A stretch of 64,000 bases of DNA, taken from positions 46,903 through 110,902 of the forward strand of contig NZ_JBEZFP010000011.1 of the NCBI RefSeq assembly GCF_040649515.1. The letters run 5' to 3'. Below the pieces are notes generated by a model. It did not search any database and was not told the DNA's origin. It was given only the letters and a program-made list of their open reading frames with translations. A program made the position numbers and the translations under genes. Shown here piece by piece: positions 36,388 through 45,446 of the stretch (its first letter is position 1; the number at the start of each line of letters is the position of its first letter). Origin of the DNA: Yinghuangia elevatio (GTDB lineage: Bacteria; Actinomycetota; Actinomycetes; Streptomycetales; Streptomycetaceae).

Positions 36388-37083
36388 TCAGGCGCCGCGG
36401 GCGCGGACGAGGCCCGTCTCGTACGCGAGGACCACCGCCTGCACGCGGTCGCGCAGCCCCAGTTTCATCAGGATGCGCCCGACGTGCGTCTTGACCGTCG
36501 CCTCGGACAGGAACAGCCGCTCGGCGATCTCCGCGTTCGACAAACCCTGCGCGACCAGCAGCAGAACCTCGTGCTCGCGCTCGGTCAACAGCTCGACGGC
36601 CTCCGGCTTGGCGTCCGTCTCGCTCGGCAGTATCGGTGCGAAGCGGTCGAGCAGGCGCCGCGTGGTGCTGGGCGCGACCACCGCGTCGCCGGACGCCACC
36701 GCGCGGATGCCGGACAGCAGTTCGGTGGGCGGGACGTCCTTGAGCAGGAAGCCGCTGGCCCCCGCCTTGATCGCGGCGAAGGCGTACTCGTCGAGGTCGA
36801 ACGTCGTCAGCATCAGCACCTTGGGGCGCTCGCGGCCCGGCGGGACCTTGATGGCGTCGGGGCCGTCGTCGCAGATGCGGCGGCATGCCTCGACACCGTC
36901 CATGCGCGGCATGCGCACGTCCATCAGCACGATGTCCACCGCGGTCGACCGGAGCTTGTCGATCGCCTCGGCGCCGTTCCCGGCCTCGGCGACCACCTCC
37001 ATGTCGGGCTGCGCCTGGAGCACCATCGTGAATCCGGTACGCAGCAGTTCCTGGTCGTCGACCAGCATCACCCGGATGGTCAT
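36388..37083 (-). CDS. NarL/LuxR-family response regulator
   Basis: The 231-residue protein has a receiver domain with the acidic pair DD (VMLVDDQELLR), the phosphoacceptor Asp in IVLMDVRMPRMDG and conserved Lys in FLLKDVPP, followed by a LuxR-type helix-turn-helix (LTEREHEVLLLVAQGLSNAEIAERLFLSEATVKTHV). The ATG overlaps the stop of the upstream histidine kinase (ATGA), so the two form a cognate pair. Confidence 0.95.
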   Translation of the reverse strand: MTIRVMLVDDQELLRTGFTMVLQAQPDMEVVAEAGNGAEAIDKLRSTAVDIVLMDVRMPRMDGVEACRRICDDGPDAIKVPPGRERPKVLMLTTFDLDEYAFAAIKAGASGFLLKDVPPTELLSGIRAVASGDAVVAPSTTRRLLDRFAPILPSETDAKPEAVELLTEREHEVLLLVAQGLSNAEIAERLFLSEATVKTHVGRILMKLGLRDRVQAVVLAYETGLVRARGA

Positions 37084-38399
37084 GCGGCTCCTTGTGCGGT
37101 GGGTGCGGTGGGGGCGGGCGGTACAGGGGGTACAGCGGGTGTGGTCCGCGCCGCGAAGGCGGCGGCGTGGTCTCGGGTGGGCCGGCCGGCCGGGGCCCGG
37201 CCGCTCGCGGACGGCACCGTGGTCGGCCCGGCGTCGGCGACGTACGGGAGCACGGCCCACACCCGCCAGCCGCCCTCGAGTGCGGGGCCGGTCTCGATCC
37301 GGCCGCCCAGCATCGCGACGCGTTCGCGCATGCCGACGAGGCCGTGGCCCATACCGTCGCCGGGCGCGTCCGCGCCGCGGCCGTCGTCGGTGATCGTCAT
37401 CTCCAGGACATCTTCGCCGTAGCCGAGCAGCACCGATGCGTTGGCCGTCGGCCCGGCGTGTTTGCGGGTGTTGGTCAGCGCCTCCTGCACGATGCGGTAC
37501 GACGCGAGCGCCACACCCTTCGGCAGTTCCACCGGCACGCCGACGATGCGCAGGTCGACGGGCAGCCCCGCGTCGCGTACCCGGTCGACGAGGTCGCCGA
37601 GCTGCTCGACGCCGGGCTGCGGCGCGTACGGCCCCCGGTCGGCGTCGGAGCGCAGCACGCCGAGCAGGCGGCGCATCTCGGCGAGTGCCTCGCGGCCCGT
37701 GGTCGAGATGGTGCCGAGGGCGTCGCGGGCGCGGTCCGGGGCGGAGTCGATGGCGTACGCGGCACCGTCCGCCTGCACGACCATCACCGACACGTTGTGC
37801 GCCACCACGTCGTGCAGTTCCCGCGCAATGCGCGCCCGTTCGGCGGCGGCGGCCACTTCCGCGTGGGCGTCACGCTCGCGCTCCAGGCGAGCCGCGCGGT
37901 CCTCCAGCTCGGCGTAATACGCGCGGCGCGTGCGCATCGAGTCGCCCAGCACCCACGCGATCACGAGCATGAAAGACACGAACGCGAAGAAGAAGAACCG
38001 CTCGCGGTAGCCGCCCGGCTCCTCGGGCTCGATGCGCAGTGCCAGCAGCGCCGGGCCGACGAAGGAAAGCACGAGGCCGAGCCGCGACATCCACCGCGGC
38101 CCGGACTTCGCGGCGTAGTGCAGCACGACGATGATCGCGGCGTCCGCGACGAGCGGGAGCATGCCGGCCGCGATCTGCATCAACCCGCCGGCGATCGCGC
38201 CGAAGGCGGCGACGGTCAGGTGCTTGCGGCGGACGGCCATCGACGCGCACAGGATGAAGGTGATGAACCCGTTGGCCATCGCCTCCTCACGGGCGTTCTC
38301 GCCCAGCACCGCGATGGACCCGAGCATGAGCAGCACGAAGGCACCCGACGCGTCCACGGCGAACGGGTGCCTTCGCAACCACTCATACAGAGTCTGCAT
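37080..38399 (-). CDS. Sensor histidine kinase, HisKA_3 type, cognate to the NarL regulator
   Basis: The 439-residue membrane kinase has four to six N-terminal spans (about 15-150), a linker coiled coil, the dimerisation/phosphoacceptor box ARIARELHDVVAHNVSVM, the N-box region EALTNTRKHAG, G-boxes DDGRGA and GHGLVGMRERV, and a disordered Pro/Ala/Thr tail of about 50 residues. ATG 38399 is preferred: TAGTGT lies 7 bases before it and no Shine-Dalgarno is seen. The core is nearly identical to that of the next kinase upstream. Confidence 0.93.
   Translation of the reverse strand: MQTLYEWLRRHPFAVDASGAFVLLMLGSIAVLGENAREEAMANGFITFILCASMAVRRKHLTVAAFGAIAGGLMQIAAGMLPLVADAAIIVVLHYAAKSGPRWMSRLGLVLSFVGPALLALRIEPEEPGGYRERFFFFAFVSFMLVIAWVLGDSMRTRRAYYAELEDRAARLERERDAHAEVAAAAERARIARELHDVVAHNVSVMVVQADGAAYAIDSAPDRARDALGTISTTGREALAEMRRLLGVLRSDADRGPYAPQPGVEQLGDLVDRVRDAGLPVDLRIVGVPVELPKGVALASYRIVQEALTNTRKHAGPTANASVLLGYGEDVLEMTITDDGRGADAPGDGMGHGLVGMRERVAMLGGRIETGPALEGGWRVWAVLPYVADAGPTTVPSASGRAPAGRPTRDHAAAFAARTTPAVPPVPPAPTAPTAQGAA
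37654..37847. repeat. Kinase core repeat, copy 1
   Basis: This 194-base block inside the first kinase gene matches 39058-39251 in the second kinase gene with four mismatches counted by eye, all at the same offset of 1404 bases. Flanking coding sequence is much less alike. Confidence 0.85.
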
Positions 38400-38406
38400 A
38401 CGTTCG

Positions 38407-38412
38407 ACACTA
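38407..38412 (-). promoter_or_regulatory. Probable -10 element, leaderless transcript
   Basis: TAGTGT lies 7 bases before the kinase ATG at 38399, with no Shine-Dalgarno. Confidence 0.5.
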
Positions 38413-38606
38413 GGCACCCGGGTGCGGCGCGGCGTCCGCCTGCATGGGGAACGGCCTGTACGACGTAGGTATCAGGGCTGGGCGGTGCGGGTGGACGGCG
38501 ACGACCCGGCGTCTCGTCCGCGGCGACGAGGTGACGGGCCGCGAAGTCAGGGGCGGACTCGGGGGCGTGGTCGGGGTCGGGGGCGCGGTCGTGGTCGGGG
38601 TCGGCG

Positions 38607-39803
38607 TCAGACGGGGGCGACCGGGCCGTCCGCCGGGACGTTCAGCGGGAGCACGGCGGTGACGCGGTACCCGCCGGACGGCCGCGGCCCGGCGTCGAGC
38701 GTTCCGGCGAAGAGGGCGACGCGCTCGCGCATGCCGACCAGGCCGTGGCCCATCCCGTCGCCGGGCGCGTCCGCGCCGCGGCCGTCGTCGGCCACCTCGA
38801 CCTCCACCACGCCGTCGTCGCCGTAGTGCAGACGGACCGTCGCGCGGACGTCCGGACCGCCGTGCTTGCGGGTGTTGGTGAGGGCTTCCTGCACGATGCG
38901 GTAGACCGTCAGCGCGACGCCCTGCGGGAGTTCGGCGGGGACGCCGTCGACGCGGAAGTCCACGGGCAGGCCGGCGCCGCGTACCTGGGCCAGCAGGTCT
39001 TCGAGCTGGGCGACGCCGGGCTGCGGGACCAGGGCCTTGGCCTCGTTGGCGGACCGGAGCACGCCGAGCAGGCGGCGCATCTCGGCGAGCGCCTCGCGGC
39101 CCGTGGTCGAAATCGTGCCGAGGGCGTCGCGGGCGCGGTCCGGGGCGGAGTCGATGGCGTACGCGGCACCGTCCGCCTGCACGACCATCACCGACACGTT
39201 GTGCGCCACCACGTCGTGCAGTTCCCGCGCAATGCGGGCCCGTTCGGCGGCCGCCGCGACCTGGGCCTGCGCGTCCCGCTCCCGCTCCAGGCGGGCCGCG
39301 CGGTCCTCCAACTCGGCGTAGTACGCGCGGCGCGTGCGCATCGAGTCGCCCAGCACCCACGCGATCAGGAACGGGCCGGTGAGCAGCAGGAACAGGAACA
39401 CCGTGTGCATCAAAGTGGTGTTCGGCAGGTCCCACCAGCGGGCCGCGGCGGCGAGCGGCGCGGCGACGCAGGCGGCCAGTGCGGTGCGGGCGGCCCAGCG
39501 GGGCGCGTACGCCGCCGACGCGTAGACGATGACCGGCATCGCGAAGTCCATGGTCGCGGGCGGCACGTCGCCGATCAGCTGCGCGAGCCCCGCCACGACG
39601 GTGGCGGCCAGTGCGCCGACCGGGAAGCGCCGGCGCAGCGCGACCGCACCGCACAGCAGGGCCAGCGCGAAGTACATGGTGCCGGAGTCGCCGGTCAGCG
39701 TGTCGGTCAGGATCTCCAGCAGGCTCAGGCCCAGCAGGAGCAGCGCCCACGCGATGTCGACGTACAGGGGACGCGCCCGAAGCCAGGCATAGACGTATTG
39801 CAC
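38607..39803 (-). CDS. Second sensor histidine kinase, HisKA_3 type, without its own regulator
   Basis: The 398-residue kinase has about five N-terminal membrane spans that differ from the first kinase. Its H-box (ARIARELHDVVAHNVSVM), ATP-binding domain (VYRIVQEALTNTRKHGG, DDGRGADAPGDGMGHGLVGM) and even much of the DNA are almost the same as the first kinase. It ends about 200 bases upstream of the first kinase start and no regulator gene adjoins it. It may phosphorylate the same NarL-type regulator. The GTG start follows TAGGGT by 6 bases. Confidence 0.93.
   Translation of the reverse strand: MQYVYAWLRARPLYVDIAWALLLLGLSLLEILTDTLTGDSGTMYFALALLCGAVALRRRFPVGALAATVVAGLAQLIGDVPPATMDFAMPVIVYASAAYAPRWAARTALAACVAAPLAAAARWWDLPNTTLMHTVFLFLLLTGPFLIAWVLGDSMRTRRAYYAELEDRAARLERERDAQAQVAAAAERARIARELHDVVAHNVSVMVVQADGAAYAIDSAPDRARDALGTISTTGREALAEMRRLLGVLRSANEAKALVPQPGVAQLEDLLAQVRGAGLPVDFRVDGVPAELPQGVALTVYRIVQEALTNTRKHGGPDVRATVRLHYGDDGVVEVEVADDGRGADAPGDGMGHGLVGMRERVALFAGTLDAGPRPSGGYRVTAVLPLNVPADGPVAPV
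39058..39251. repeat. Kinase core repeat, copy 2
   Basis: Partner of 37654-37847: 194 bases with four differences by eye, covering the phosphoacceptor histidine region. Confidence 0.85.
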
Positions 39804-39809
39804 ATATCA

Positions 39810-39815
39810 ACCCTA
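39810..39815 (-). promoter_or_regulatory. Probable -10 element, leaderless transcript
   Basis: TAGGGT lies 6 bases before the GTG of the second kinase, with no Shine-Dalgarno. Confidence 0.5.
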
Positions 39816-39881
39816 AGAGTTTGATCTCGGACCGCCCGGTCCAGCTACGCCGGATGCCCCGGGGCGGTAGCGTCGTCGGCG

Positions 39882-40853
39882 ATGAACACCTGGTCCACCT
39901 GGCGGGACGCCACGCACCGGGCCCTGTACGGGACCGGGGGCTTCTATCTGCGTCCCGAGGGTCCCGCGGGGCATTTCCGCACCTCGGTCCACGCCTCGCC
40001 GCTGTTCGCCGGCGCGCTGGCCCGGCTGGCCCGCGAGGCCGGCCTGACCACGGTCGTGGACGTCGGCGCGGGCCGCGGCGAGCTGTTGATCGCCTTGCGC
40101 CGCATCGATCCGGCGCTGACGCTGCACGGTGTCGACGTGGCCGGGCGGCCGGAGGCGCTGCCGCCGTCGATCGGCTGGTCGCCGGAGGTGCCGGGCGACG
40201 TGTCCGCGCTGCTGGTGGCCAACGAGTGGCTGGACAACGTGCCCGTGGACGTCGTCGAGGTGGACGGGCACGGCGTGCCGCGCATCGTCGAGGTCGAGTC
40301 GGGCACCGGGCGCGAACGCCTCGGGGCGGAGGCCGGCGGTACGGATGCCGTGTGGCTCGACCGGTGGTGGCCGCTCAAGGGGGCGGAGCCCGGCCTGCGG
40401 GCGGAGGTGGGCGTACCGCGCGACGAGGCGTGGGCGGCGGCCGTCGGGGCGTTGTCGTCCGGGCTCGCGGTGGCGATCGACTACGGGCATGAGCGCGCGT
40501 CGCGGCCGCCGTTCGGCACGCTCGCGGGTTACCGGCAGGGGCGCGCGGTGCCCCCGATTCCGGACGGCACCTGCGACGTCACCTCGCACGTCGCCGTCGA
40601 CGCGATCGCGGCGGCGGGCGAGGCCGCGGGCGCGACCGGGACCAGGCTGTCGAGCCAGCGGGCCGCGCTGCATGCGCTCGGCGTGAACGGGAAGCGTCCA
40701 CCGTACGAGCAGGCGCGCGCCGATCCGCGCGGCTATCTGGCGGCGTTGCGCGATGCGGGCGAAGCGGGCGAACTCACCGCGCTCGACGGCCTAGGCAGTT
40801 TTCGGTGGGTAGTGCAGGGTGTGAATTCGGGGGTCCCTCCCGTCCTCGAGTGA
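39882..40853 (+). CDS. MidA/NDUFAF7-like SAM-dependent methyltransferase
   Basis: The 323-residue protein has the SAM-binding loop [12 protein letters not shown] (about 58-69) and the family motif [15 protein letters not shown] (about 112-126), as in the DUF185/MidA proteins. Mitochondrial NDUFAF7 of this family dimethylates an arginine of NDUFS2, the homologue of NuoD. A lone nuoD is only 4.6 kb downstream, so NuoD is a candidate substrate (inference). TAGCGT lies 8 bases before the ATG and no clear Shine-Dalgarno is present, so this too may be leaderless. Confidence 0.85.
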   Translation: MNTWSTWRDATHRALYGTGGFYLRPEGPAGHFRTSVHASPLFAGALARLAREAGLTTVVDVGAGRGELLIALRRIDPALTLHGVDVAGRPEALPPSIGWSPEVPGDVSALLVANEWLDNVPVDVVEVDGHGVPRIVEVESGTGRERLGAEAGGTDAVWLDRWWPLKGAEPGLRAEVGVPRDEAWAAAVGALSSGLAVAIDYGHERASRPPFGTLAGYRQGRAVPPIPDGTCDVTSHVAVDAIAAAGEAAGATGTRLSSQRAALHALGVNGKRPPYEQARADPRGYLAALRDAGEAGELTALDGLGSFRWVVQGVNSGVPPVLE

Positions 40854-40873
40854 CTTCGTGAAGGCGGTGGCGA

Positions 40874-41806
40874 ATGTCGAGATTCGGCGACTTCGCCCGC
40901 GCGGCCTTCACCAAGGTCACCGGCAGGGGCCGACAGGCGGCGAACGCCTCCGGACCGACGGCGGCCCCCGCGGGGCCGGGCCTGACGAACTCGGCCGACC
41001 GCGAATACCTCATGTCCATGCTGGCCGCCCGCATGAAAGCGCAGCAGGCCGACTACGAACGCCTGGCGGGCGCCCAGGCATCGCGAATCCAAGGACGGGA
41101 CTACAACGTCCCCGACTACCAGGTCCCGCACTACCAGGTCCCGGACTACCGGGAGCACCGCGGCGGCGAGTCGGTCGCCGCCCACGCTGTCGGCCTCCGG
41201 GCCGAGATCCTGCGGGAAACCGCGCAACTTCGTGCGGAGATCCAGCGGGACACCGCGCACATGCGGGCCGAGATCCAAGGCAACGCCGCACCGGGCGCCC
41301 GACCGACCGGCACTCGGCCGGGTGCCGCACCGACGCCTCCCCCGGCCCCCGCCCCGGCTCCGGCCCCGGCGCCCGCCCCCACCCCGGCGCCCGCCCCCAC
41401 CCCGGCGGCCGCCCCGACCGCGGAACCGCCGTCGGCGGCACCGACAACGGCACCGACACCCGAACCCGAACCGGAACTGATCGAGCACGCGACGGCAGAA
41501 CCCCCGTCGGCGGTGGCCGAGACACGGTCCCGGGACGACTGGCAGCCCGAGGCGGAGTTCAGCTCAGCCGCCCCGGAAGTCAACTCGGCCTCCGCGGGCA
41601 TGGATTTCGAGCCGGCCATGTCGCCGGGCGCGGGCATGGATTCGGCGGCCAAGATCGCGGCGGCGGGGATGACCTCCATGGCCTTCGACTCCTCGCGCGA
41701 TGTCGCCCCCGAGGAGGTCAACAGCGTCGAGGTGGTGTCCGAAATGGACATGGGCATAGGCGTGGACGCCGGGGTGGCCTTGGAGCAGCGCCTCGACAAG
41801 AGCTGA
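40874..41806 (+). CDS. Unrecognised repeat protein with coiled coil and Pro/Ala linker
   Basis: The 310-residue product is built from repeats. A Tyr-containing motif VPDYQ/VPHYQ/VPDYR runs three times (about 79-93), a heptad-like LRAEILRETAQLRAEIQRDT runs at about 108-136, and an Ala-Pro linker follows (about 150-185). Then come acidic Ser/Pro/Met-containing segments (SAGMDFEPAMSPGAGMDSAAK). No signal peptide or membrane segment. It follows the methyltransferase by 20 bases and is probably co-transcribed. The function is unknown; a cytoplasmic scaffold is possible. Confidence 0.65.
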   Translation: MSRFGDFARAAFTKVTGRGRQAANASGPTAAPAGPGLTNSADREYLMSMLAARMKAQQADYERLAGAQASRIQGRDYNVPDYQVPHYQVPDYREHRGGESVAAHAVGLRAEILRETAQLRAEIQRDTAHMRAEIQGNAAPGARPTGTRPGAAPTPPPAPAPAPAPAPAPTPAPAPTPAAAPTAEPPSAAPTTAPTPEPEPELIEHATAEPPSAVAETRSRDDWQPEAEFSSAAPEVNSASAGMDFEPAMSPGAGMDSAAKIAAAGMTSMAFDSSRDVAPEEVNSVEVVSEMDMGIGVDAGVALEQRLDKS

Positions 41807-42000
41807 GCGACCTCGGGGAACTGGGGAACACTTCCGCGCGGCCCAGCACGCACTCTCGCGGCGTTGCGGGACCTTGCGAGTACGAGCTTCGGTCCCGCGC
41901 CTTGCGGTAGCACGCACTGGACAACCCGGAAGCGCACTTGAGTTCCCCGAGACCGCTTGGCCATATCCGGGGGTGGCTCCGCGGTCGGCGCCGACAAGCG

Positions 42001-42034
42001 TGTGGGCGGGGCAAGTTGCCTTGCCCCGCCCACA
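42001..42034. terminator. Bidirectional terminator
   Basis: A 15-base stem (42001-42015 with 42020-42034) closes a TTGC loop in the 284-base gap between the converging repeat-protein and CoA-transferase genes. Nothing else is recognised in the gap. Confidence 0.75.
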
Positions 42035-42090
42035 TCGGTCCGCTTGCGGCCCGCGGCCTGTTCCCTCTGACCGCGGGCCTGCTCTCGGGT

Positions 42091-43329
42091 TCAGCTCTTG
42101 CCGAGGACGCCCGCCTCGCGCAGTTCGGCGATCTTCGCGTCGTCGTAGCCGAGCAGGTCCTTCAGGACCTCGCCGCTGTGCTGGCCGATGGTCGGCGCCT
42201 TGAACGGCCGCGGCAGTTCCTCGCCGACGAAGTGGATCGGGCTGGAGAGCTGGTCGGAGCCCAGCTCCTCCTTCGGGAACCACGTGAAGCGGTGCTGGAA
42301 CTGCGGGTCGTCCGCGATGGTCTTCGGGTCGTTGACCGGGGCGATGGGGGTGTTCGCCTCGTTGCCGAAGGCCAGCCATTCGAGCGAGGTGCGCGTCTCG
42401 AAGATCTTGGTGAGCTCCTCGCGGAGTTCGAGGTTGCCCACCGCGTGGTCCGCATACGTCGAGCCCGGCCACTTCTCGAACAGGTCGGGGCGGCCCACGG
42501 CCTCGCAGAAGTTCTTCCACAGCGACTGCTCGGACGCCATGAACAGGATGTAGCCGTCCGAGGACTTGTACATCTGGTAGCGCACGCCCTCGGTCATGCC
42601 CGCGGTGCCCGGCGCGCGGCGGACGTAGTTGTCCGTCTTGTTGCCGGTGACCTCGGACTCGGGGCGCTCGTACGCCTTGTACGTCTCGCTGCGCAGCCAG
42701 TCCATCGCCGCCGCCGCGTCGGACTGCGCGATGTCTATCTGCCCGCCGACGCCGGTGGCGCGGGCGCGGATGATCGCGGCCAGCACACCCAGCGCACCGA
42801 ACAGCGGGCCCGCGTGGATGCCGATCGACGCGTGCTCCGGCGTGTACGGGTGGCCCTCGTCGGTGAACGCCGGCTTCACGACGCCCGCCCACGTGTCGTA
42901 CGCCACACCGTGCGACGGCATGTCGCGGTAGGGACCGGTCGCGCCGTAGCCGGAGATGGTGCAGAAGACGATCTTCGGGTTGATCTCCTTCAGGTCGTCG
43001 AACCCGATACCGCGCTTGGCCAGACCACCCGGCCGCATGGCCTCGATGACCGCGTCCGCGTCCTTGACCAGTTCCTTGAACGTGGCCACGGCCTCGGGCT
43101 TGCGCAGGTCCAGGACCAGCGACTTCTTGCCCCGGTTGATGTGGAGGTGCATCAGCGAGACGCCCTCGACGATCGGCCACGTCATGTCGCGGATGTAGTC
43201 GCCGTTCGGCGGCTCGATCTTGATGACCTCGGCACCGAGGTCGACCAGGGCCGAGGTGATCGCGGCGGGGCCGAGCATCGAACATTCGATGATGCGGACA
43301 CCGGCCAGCGGCGCTGGCACCTGACTCAT
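42091..43329 (-). CDS. Class III (CaiB/BaiF) acyl-CoA transferase
   Basis: The 412-residue enzyme moves CoA between acids. It has the N-terminal GVRIIECSMLGPAAIT, DLGAEVIKIEPPNGDYIR, the MRPGGLAKRGIGFDDL segment and GYGATGPYRDMP..AYDTWAG, where the Asp is the expected catalytic nucleophile. GGAGG lies five bases before ATG 43329. It may belong functionally with the P450/SDR genes 6 kb away, but there is no direct evidence. A full-length, ordinary member of its family. Confidence 0.94.
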   Translation of the reverse strand: MSQVPAPLAGVRIIECSMLGPAAITSALVDLGAEVIKIEPPNGDYIRDMTWPIVEGVSLMHLHINRGKKSLVLDLRKPEAVATFKELVKDADAVIEAMRPGGLAKRGIGFDDLKEINPKIVFCTISGYGATGPYRDMPSHGVAYDTWAGVVKPAFTDEGHPYTPEHASIGIHAGPLFGALGVLAAIIRARATGVGGQIDIAQSDAAAAMDWLRSETYKAYERPESEVTGNKTDNYVRRAPGTAGMTEGVRYQMYKSSDGYILFMASEQSLWKNFCEAVGRPDLFEKWPGSTYADHAVGNLELREELTKIFETRTSLEWLAFGNEANTPIAPVNDPKTIADDPQFQHRFTWFPKEELGSDQLSSPIHFVGEELPRPFKAPTIGQHSGEVLKDLLGYDDAKIAELREAGVLGKS

Positions 43330-43365
43330 CGTGACCTCCAGGGGAATATGACGATGCGTCAGATA

Positions 43366-44862
43366 TTAGCGATCGATCCTTTCAGGGGAACCCCCAGAGT
43401 GCGCCGACCACCTGTGAGGCCCCTCTCCTCGACGTCCGATACGCGACCTTTCAGCCTGTTCGTCCACCAGTTGCGACGCCTCGTCGGCGTCCCGGAGCTG
43501 GGCGGTGACACGTACCGGACCCGGCGTCGAGTCCAAGTGCACGGTCGCCAGACCGAGCAGGCGCTCGATCGGCCCCTGGGTGCGGCGTACGCTCTGCACC
43601 TTCGCGTGCGGGATGACATCCGTCTCCCGCTGGAAGACCCCGCGCCGCACCACGAACACCCGGTCGTCGGCACCGCAGAACATCCGGCGGCGACGTACCG
43701 GGCTGTGCCAGCGGGCCCGCTTCGGCACCGGCGTCAGCGGCACCGACCCGACGTCGACCCCGGGCAGGATGCGTCCGAGCACGCCGAGCGCCACCTCGCG
43801 CGGGGCGACCGGCAGCAGCGTCGACTCGTGGTGGTCGGTGCCGTCCTCCTGCGCCCCGTAGCCGGCGACGTTGACCTCGACCCGCACCCAGCCCTTCCAG
43901 CGCCACAGCAGCGGCTGCACGATCCGGACGGCCTGTACGCGGCCCGGCGGCACGGTCTGGTGGCGGTGCTCGATCAGACCGTGGGCCAGCCGCAGGCCGT
44001 CCGGCGACTCCGACAGCGTGAAGTCGAAATAGCGCAGCACGCGCCCCGCGGTGAACTGCCAGGCCGCGATGAACAGCGGGATGAAGCCGAGCAGCAGCGC
44101 CTCGTTGCCCATCACGACGCCCGCGACCACCAGGCCGACCGTCGGGACCAGGAAGGCCCACGCGGCGAACGACAGCAGCACGGACCCGATCAGCACCGGC
44201 ATCGGCACGACCACGAGCGGGTGCTCCGGCGCCTCCCCCGCGTCCGGGCGCACTCCGGCCGCGCGGGCGAGCAGTTCGGCGCGGAGCAGGGAAGCGTCCG
44301 ACTCGCGGACGTACGCCAGCGACCCTTCGGCCGAATCGCCGCCCGCGACCTGGAGCTTCAGCTCGGCGAGGCCCAGCAGGCGGGCGATGAACGGGCGTAC
44401 GACGTCGACCGCCTGAAGGCGCCCCAAATGCACGTGCCTGGTCCGCCGGAACAACACGCCGGAATCAATCCGCAGGTCGTCGTCCTCGATGCGGTAGACG
44501 GTGAACGCCCAGCTGAGCAGCCCCCACAGCAGCGCCCCGAGGAACACCGAACCGGCCACCATCACGCCGAGCCGGGTCTCCTGGGTGCGGGCGGCGTGCT
44601 GGCCGAAGATCGCGATGACCACCGCCATCGCCTTCCACCCCTTCGCCACCGGGGTCAGGGGGTGCAGGCGGCGCGGTTGCGCGCTGTCGGAGCCGTGGGC
44701 GCCGTGGGGGCTCTGGGTGTCGTGAGTGCCGTGAGCGTCGTGGGTGCTGTCCGCGCTGTCCTGAGGGTCCGGACGGCCCGGACGGTCCGGACGGTCCGAC
44801 GGGACGGCGGGCGACGGCGGGCCCGGCCGCGCCGTACCGCGCTCGGGGTGGTCTATGGTCAT
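43366..44862 (-). CDS. Membrane protein with three bacterial PH domains (YdbT-like)
   Basis: The 498-residue protein starts with 65 polar residues rich in His, Asp, Ser and Pro. It then has two pairs of membrane helices (about 75-120 and 220-280) alternating with bPH_2/DUF304 domains: FTVYRIEDDDLRIDSGVLFRRTRHV, YFDFTLSESPDGLRLAHGLIEHRHQTV and FVVRRGVFQRETDVIPHAKVQSV. The pair with the shorter PH gene upstream matches B. subtilis ydbS-ydbT. The role in envelope stress is inferred from family only. Confidence 0.88.
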   Translation of the reverse strand: MTIDHPERGTARPGPPSPAVPSDRPDRPGRPDPQDSADSTHDAHGTHDTQSPHGAHGSDSAQPRRLHPLTPVAKGWKAMAVVIAIFGQHAARTQETRLGVMVAGSVFLGALLWGLLSWAFTVYRIEDDDLRIDSGVLFRRTRHVHLGRLQAVDVVRPFIARLLGLAELKLQVAGGDSAEGSLAYVRESDASLLRAELLARAAGVRPDAGEAPEHPLVVVPMPVLIGSVLLSFAAWAFLVPTVGLVVAGVVMGNEALLLGFIPLFIAAWQFTAGRVLRYFDFTLSESPDGLRLAHGLIEHRHQTVPPGRVQAVRIVQPLLWRWKGWVRVEVNVAGYGAQEDGTDHHESTLLPVAPREVALGVLGRILPGVDVGSVPLTPVPKRARWHSPVRRRRMFCGADDRVFVVRRGVFQRETDVIPHAKVQSVRRTQGPIERLLGLATVHLDSTPGPVRVTAQLRDADEASQLVDEQAERSRIGRRGEGPHRWSAHSGGSPERIDR

Positions 44863-44875
44863 GGCGCGTCCCGCC

Positions 44876-45364
44876 TCACAACCCGGCCGAGCGGGCCTCG
44901 CCGCGTTCGGCGAGGCGGTCCCGCAGGCGGGCCGCCTCCTCCGGCGGCAGGCCCCGGATGACCGCGTCCGTGCCGGCCGACGCGGTGTGCAGCTTGATGG
45001 TGGCGATGCCGAAGCGCCGCTCGACCGGCCCGGCCGTGACGTCGACGAACTGCATGCGGCCGTAAGGCACCACGGTCAGCCGGCGGAACTGCACGCCGTG
45101 CGCGATCAGCAGGTCGTCGGCGCGTTCCGCGTACCGCCACGAGCGCTGGTTGCGGCGCAGCGCGCTCACCCCCCACACCAGCCCCACCAGCACCGCGGCG
45201 ACGATCAGCGCGCCCAGCCAGGCCGCCACGAACAGCGCCGCGAGCACAGCGCCGGCAACCGCGATCGGCACCATGGCGCCCACCAGGAGGAACCGCCGCA
45301 CACGGAACAACTGCTCGGAGACGGGATGCCACGGCTGCTCGGGAGGTGCCAGGGCGTGATCCAT
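44876..45364 (-). CDS. Membrane protein with one bacterial PH domain (YdbS-like)
   Basis: The 162-residue protein has two membrane helices (about 27-70) and a C-terminal bPH_2 domain ([43 protein letters not shown]). It ends 13 bases before the ATG of the larger PH-domain gene, so the pair forms an operon. The start at 45364 is an ATG. The gene is divergent from nuoD with 82 bases between starts. Confidence 0.88.
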   Translation of the reverse strand: MDHALAPPEQPWHPVSEQLFRVRRFLLVGAMVPIAVAGAVLAALFVAAWLGALIVAAVLVGLVWGVSALRRNQRSWRYAERADDLLIAHGVQFRRLTVVPYGRMQFVDVTAGPVERRFGIATIKLHTASAGTDAVIRGLPPEEAARLRDRLAERGEARSAGL

Positions 45365-45433
45365 GCCTTTCAGCGTATGCGGCCCCGTTCCGAACAGTGG
45401 GCACACAATCCGGGCAGGCGCCCGGAAGCCTGG

Positions 45434-45439
45434 CAAAAT
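45434..45439 (+). promoter_or_regulatory. Possible -10 element of nuoD
   Basis: CAAAAT keeps the key A and T positions of a -10 hexamer and lies 7 bases before the ATG at 45447; no Shine-Dalgarno is present. Confidence 0.4.
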
Positions 45440-45446
45440 CTGCCGC

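Noticed and set aside
37080..39803. Assembly duplication of one kinase gene
   Set aside because: The membrane halves and flanks differ clearly, so these are two genes with a shared core and not an artefact copy.
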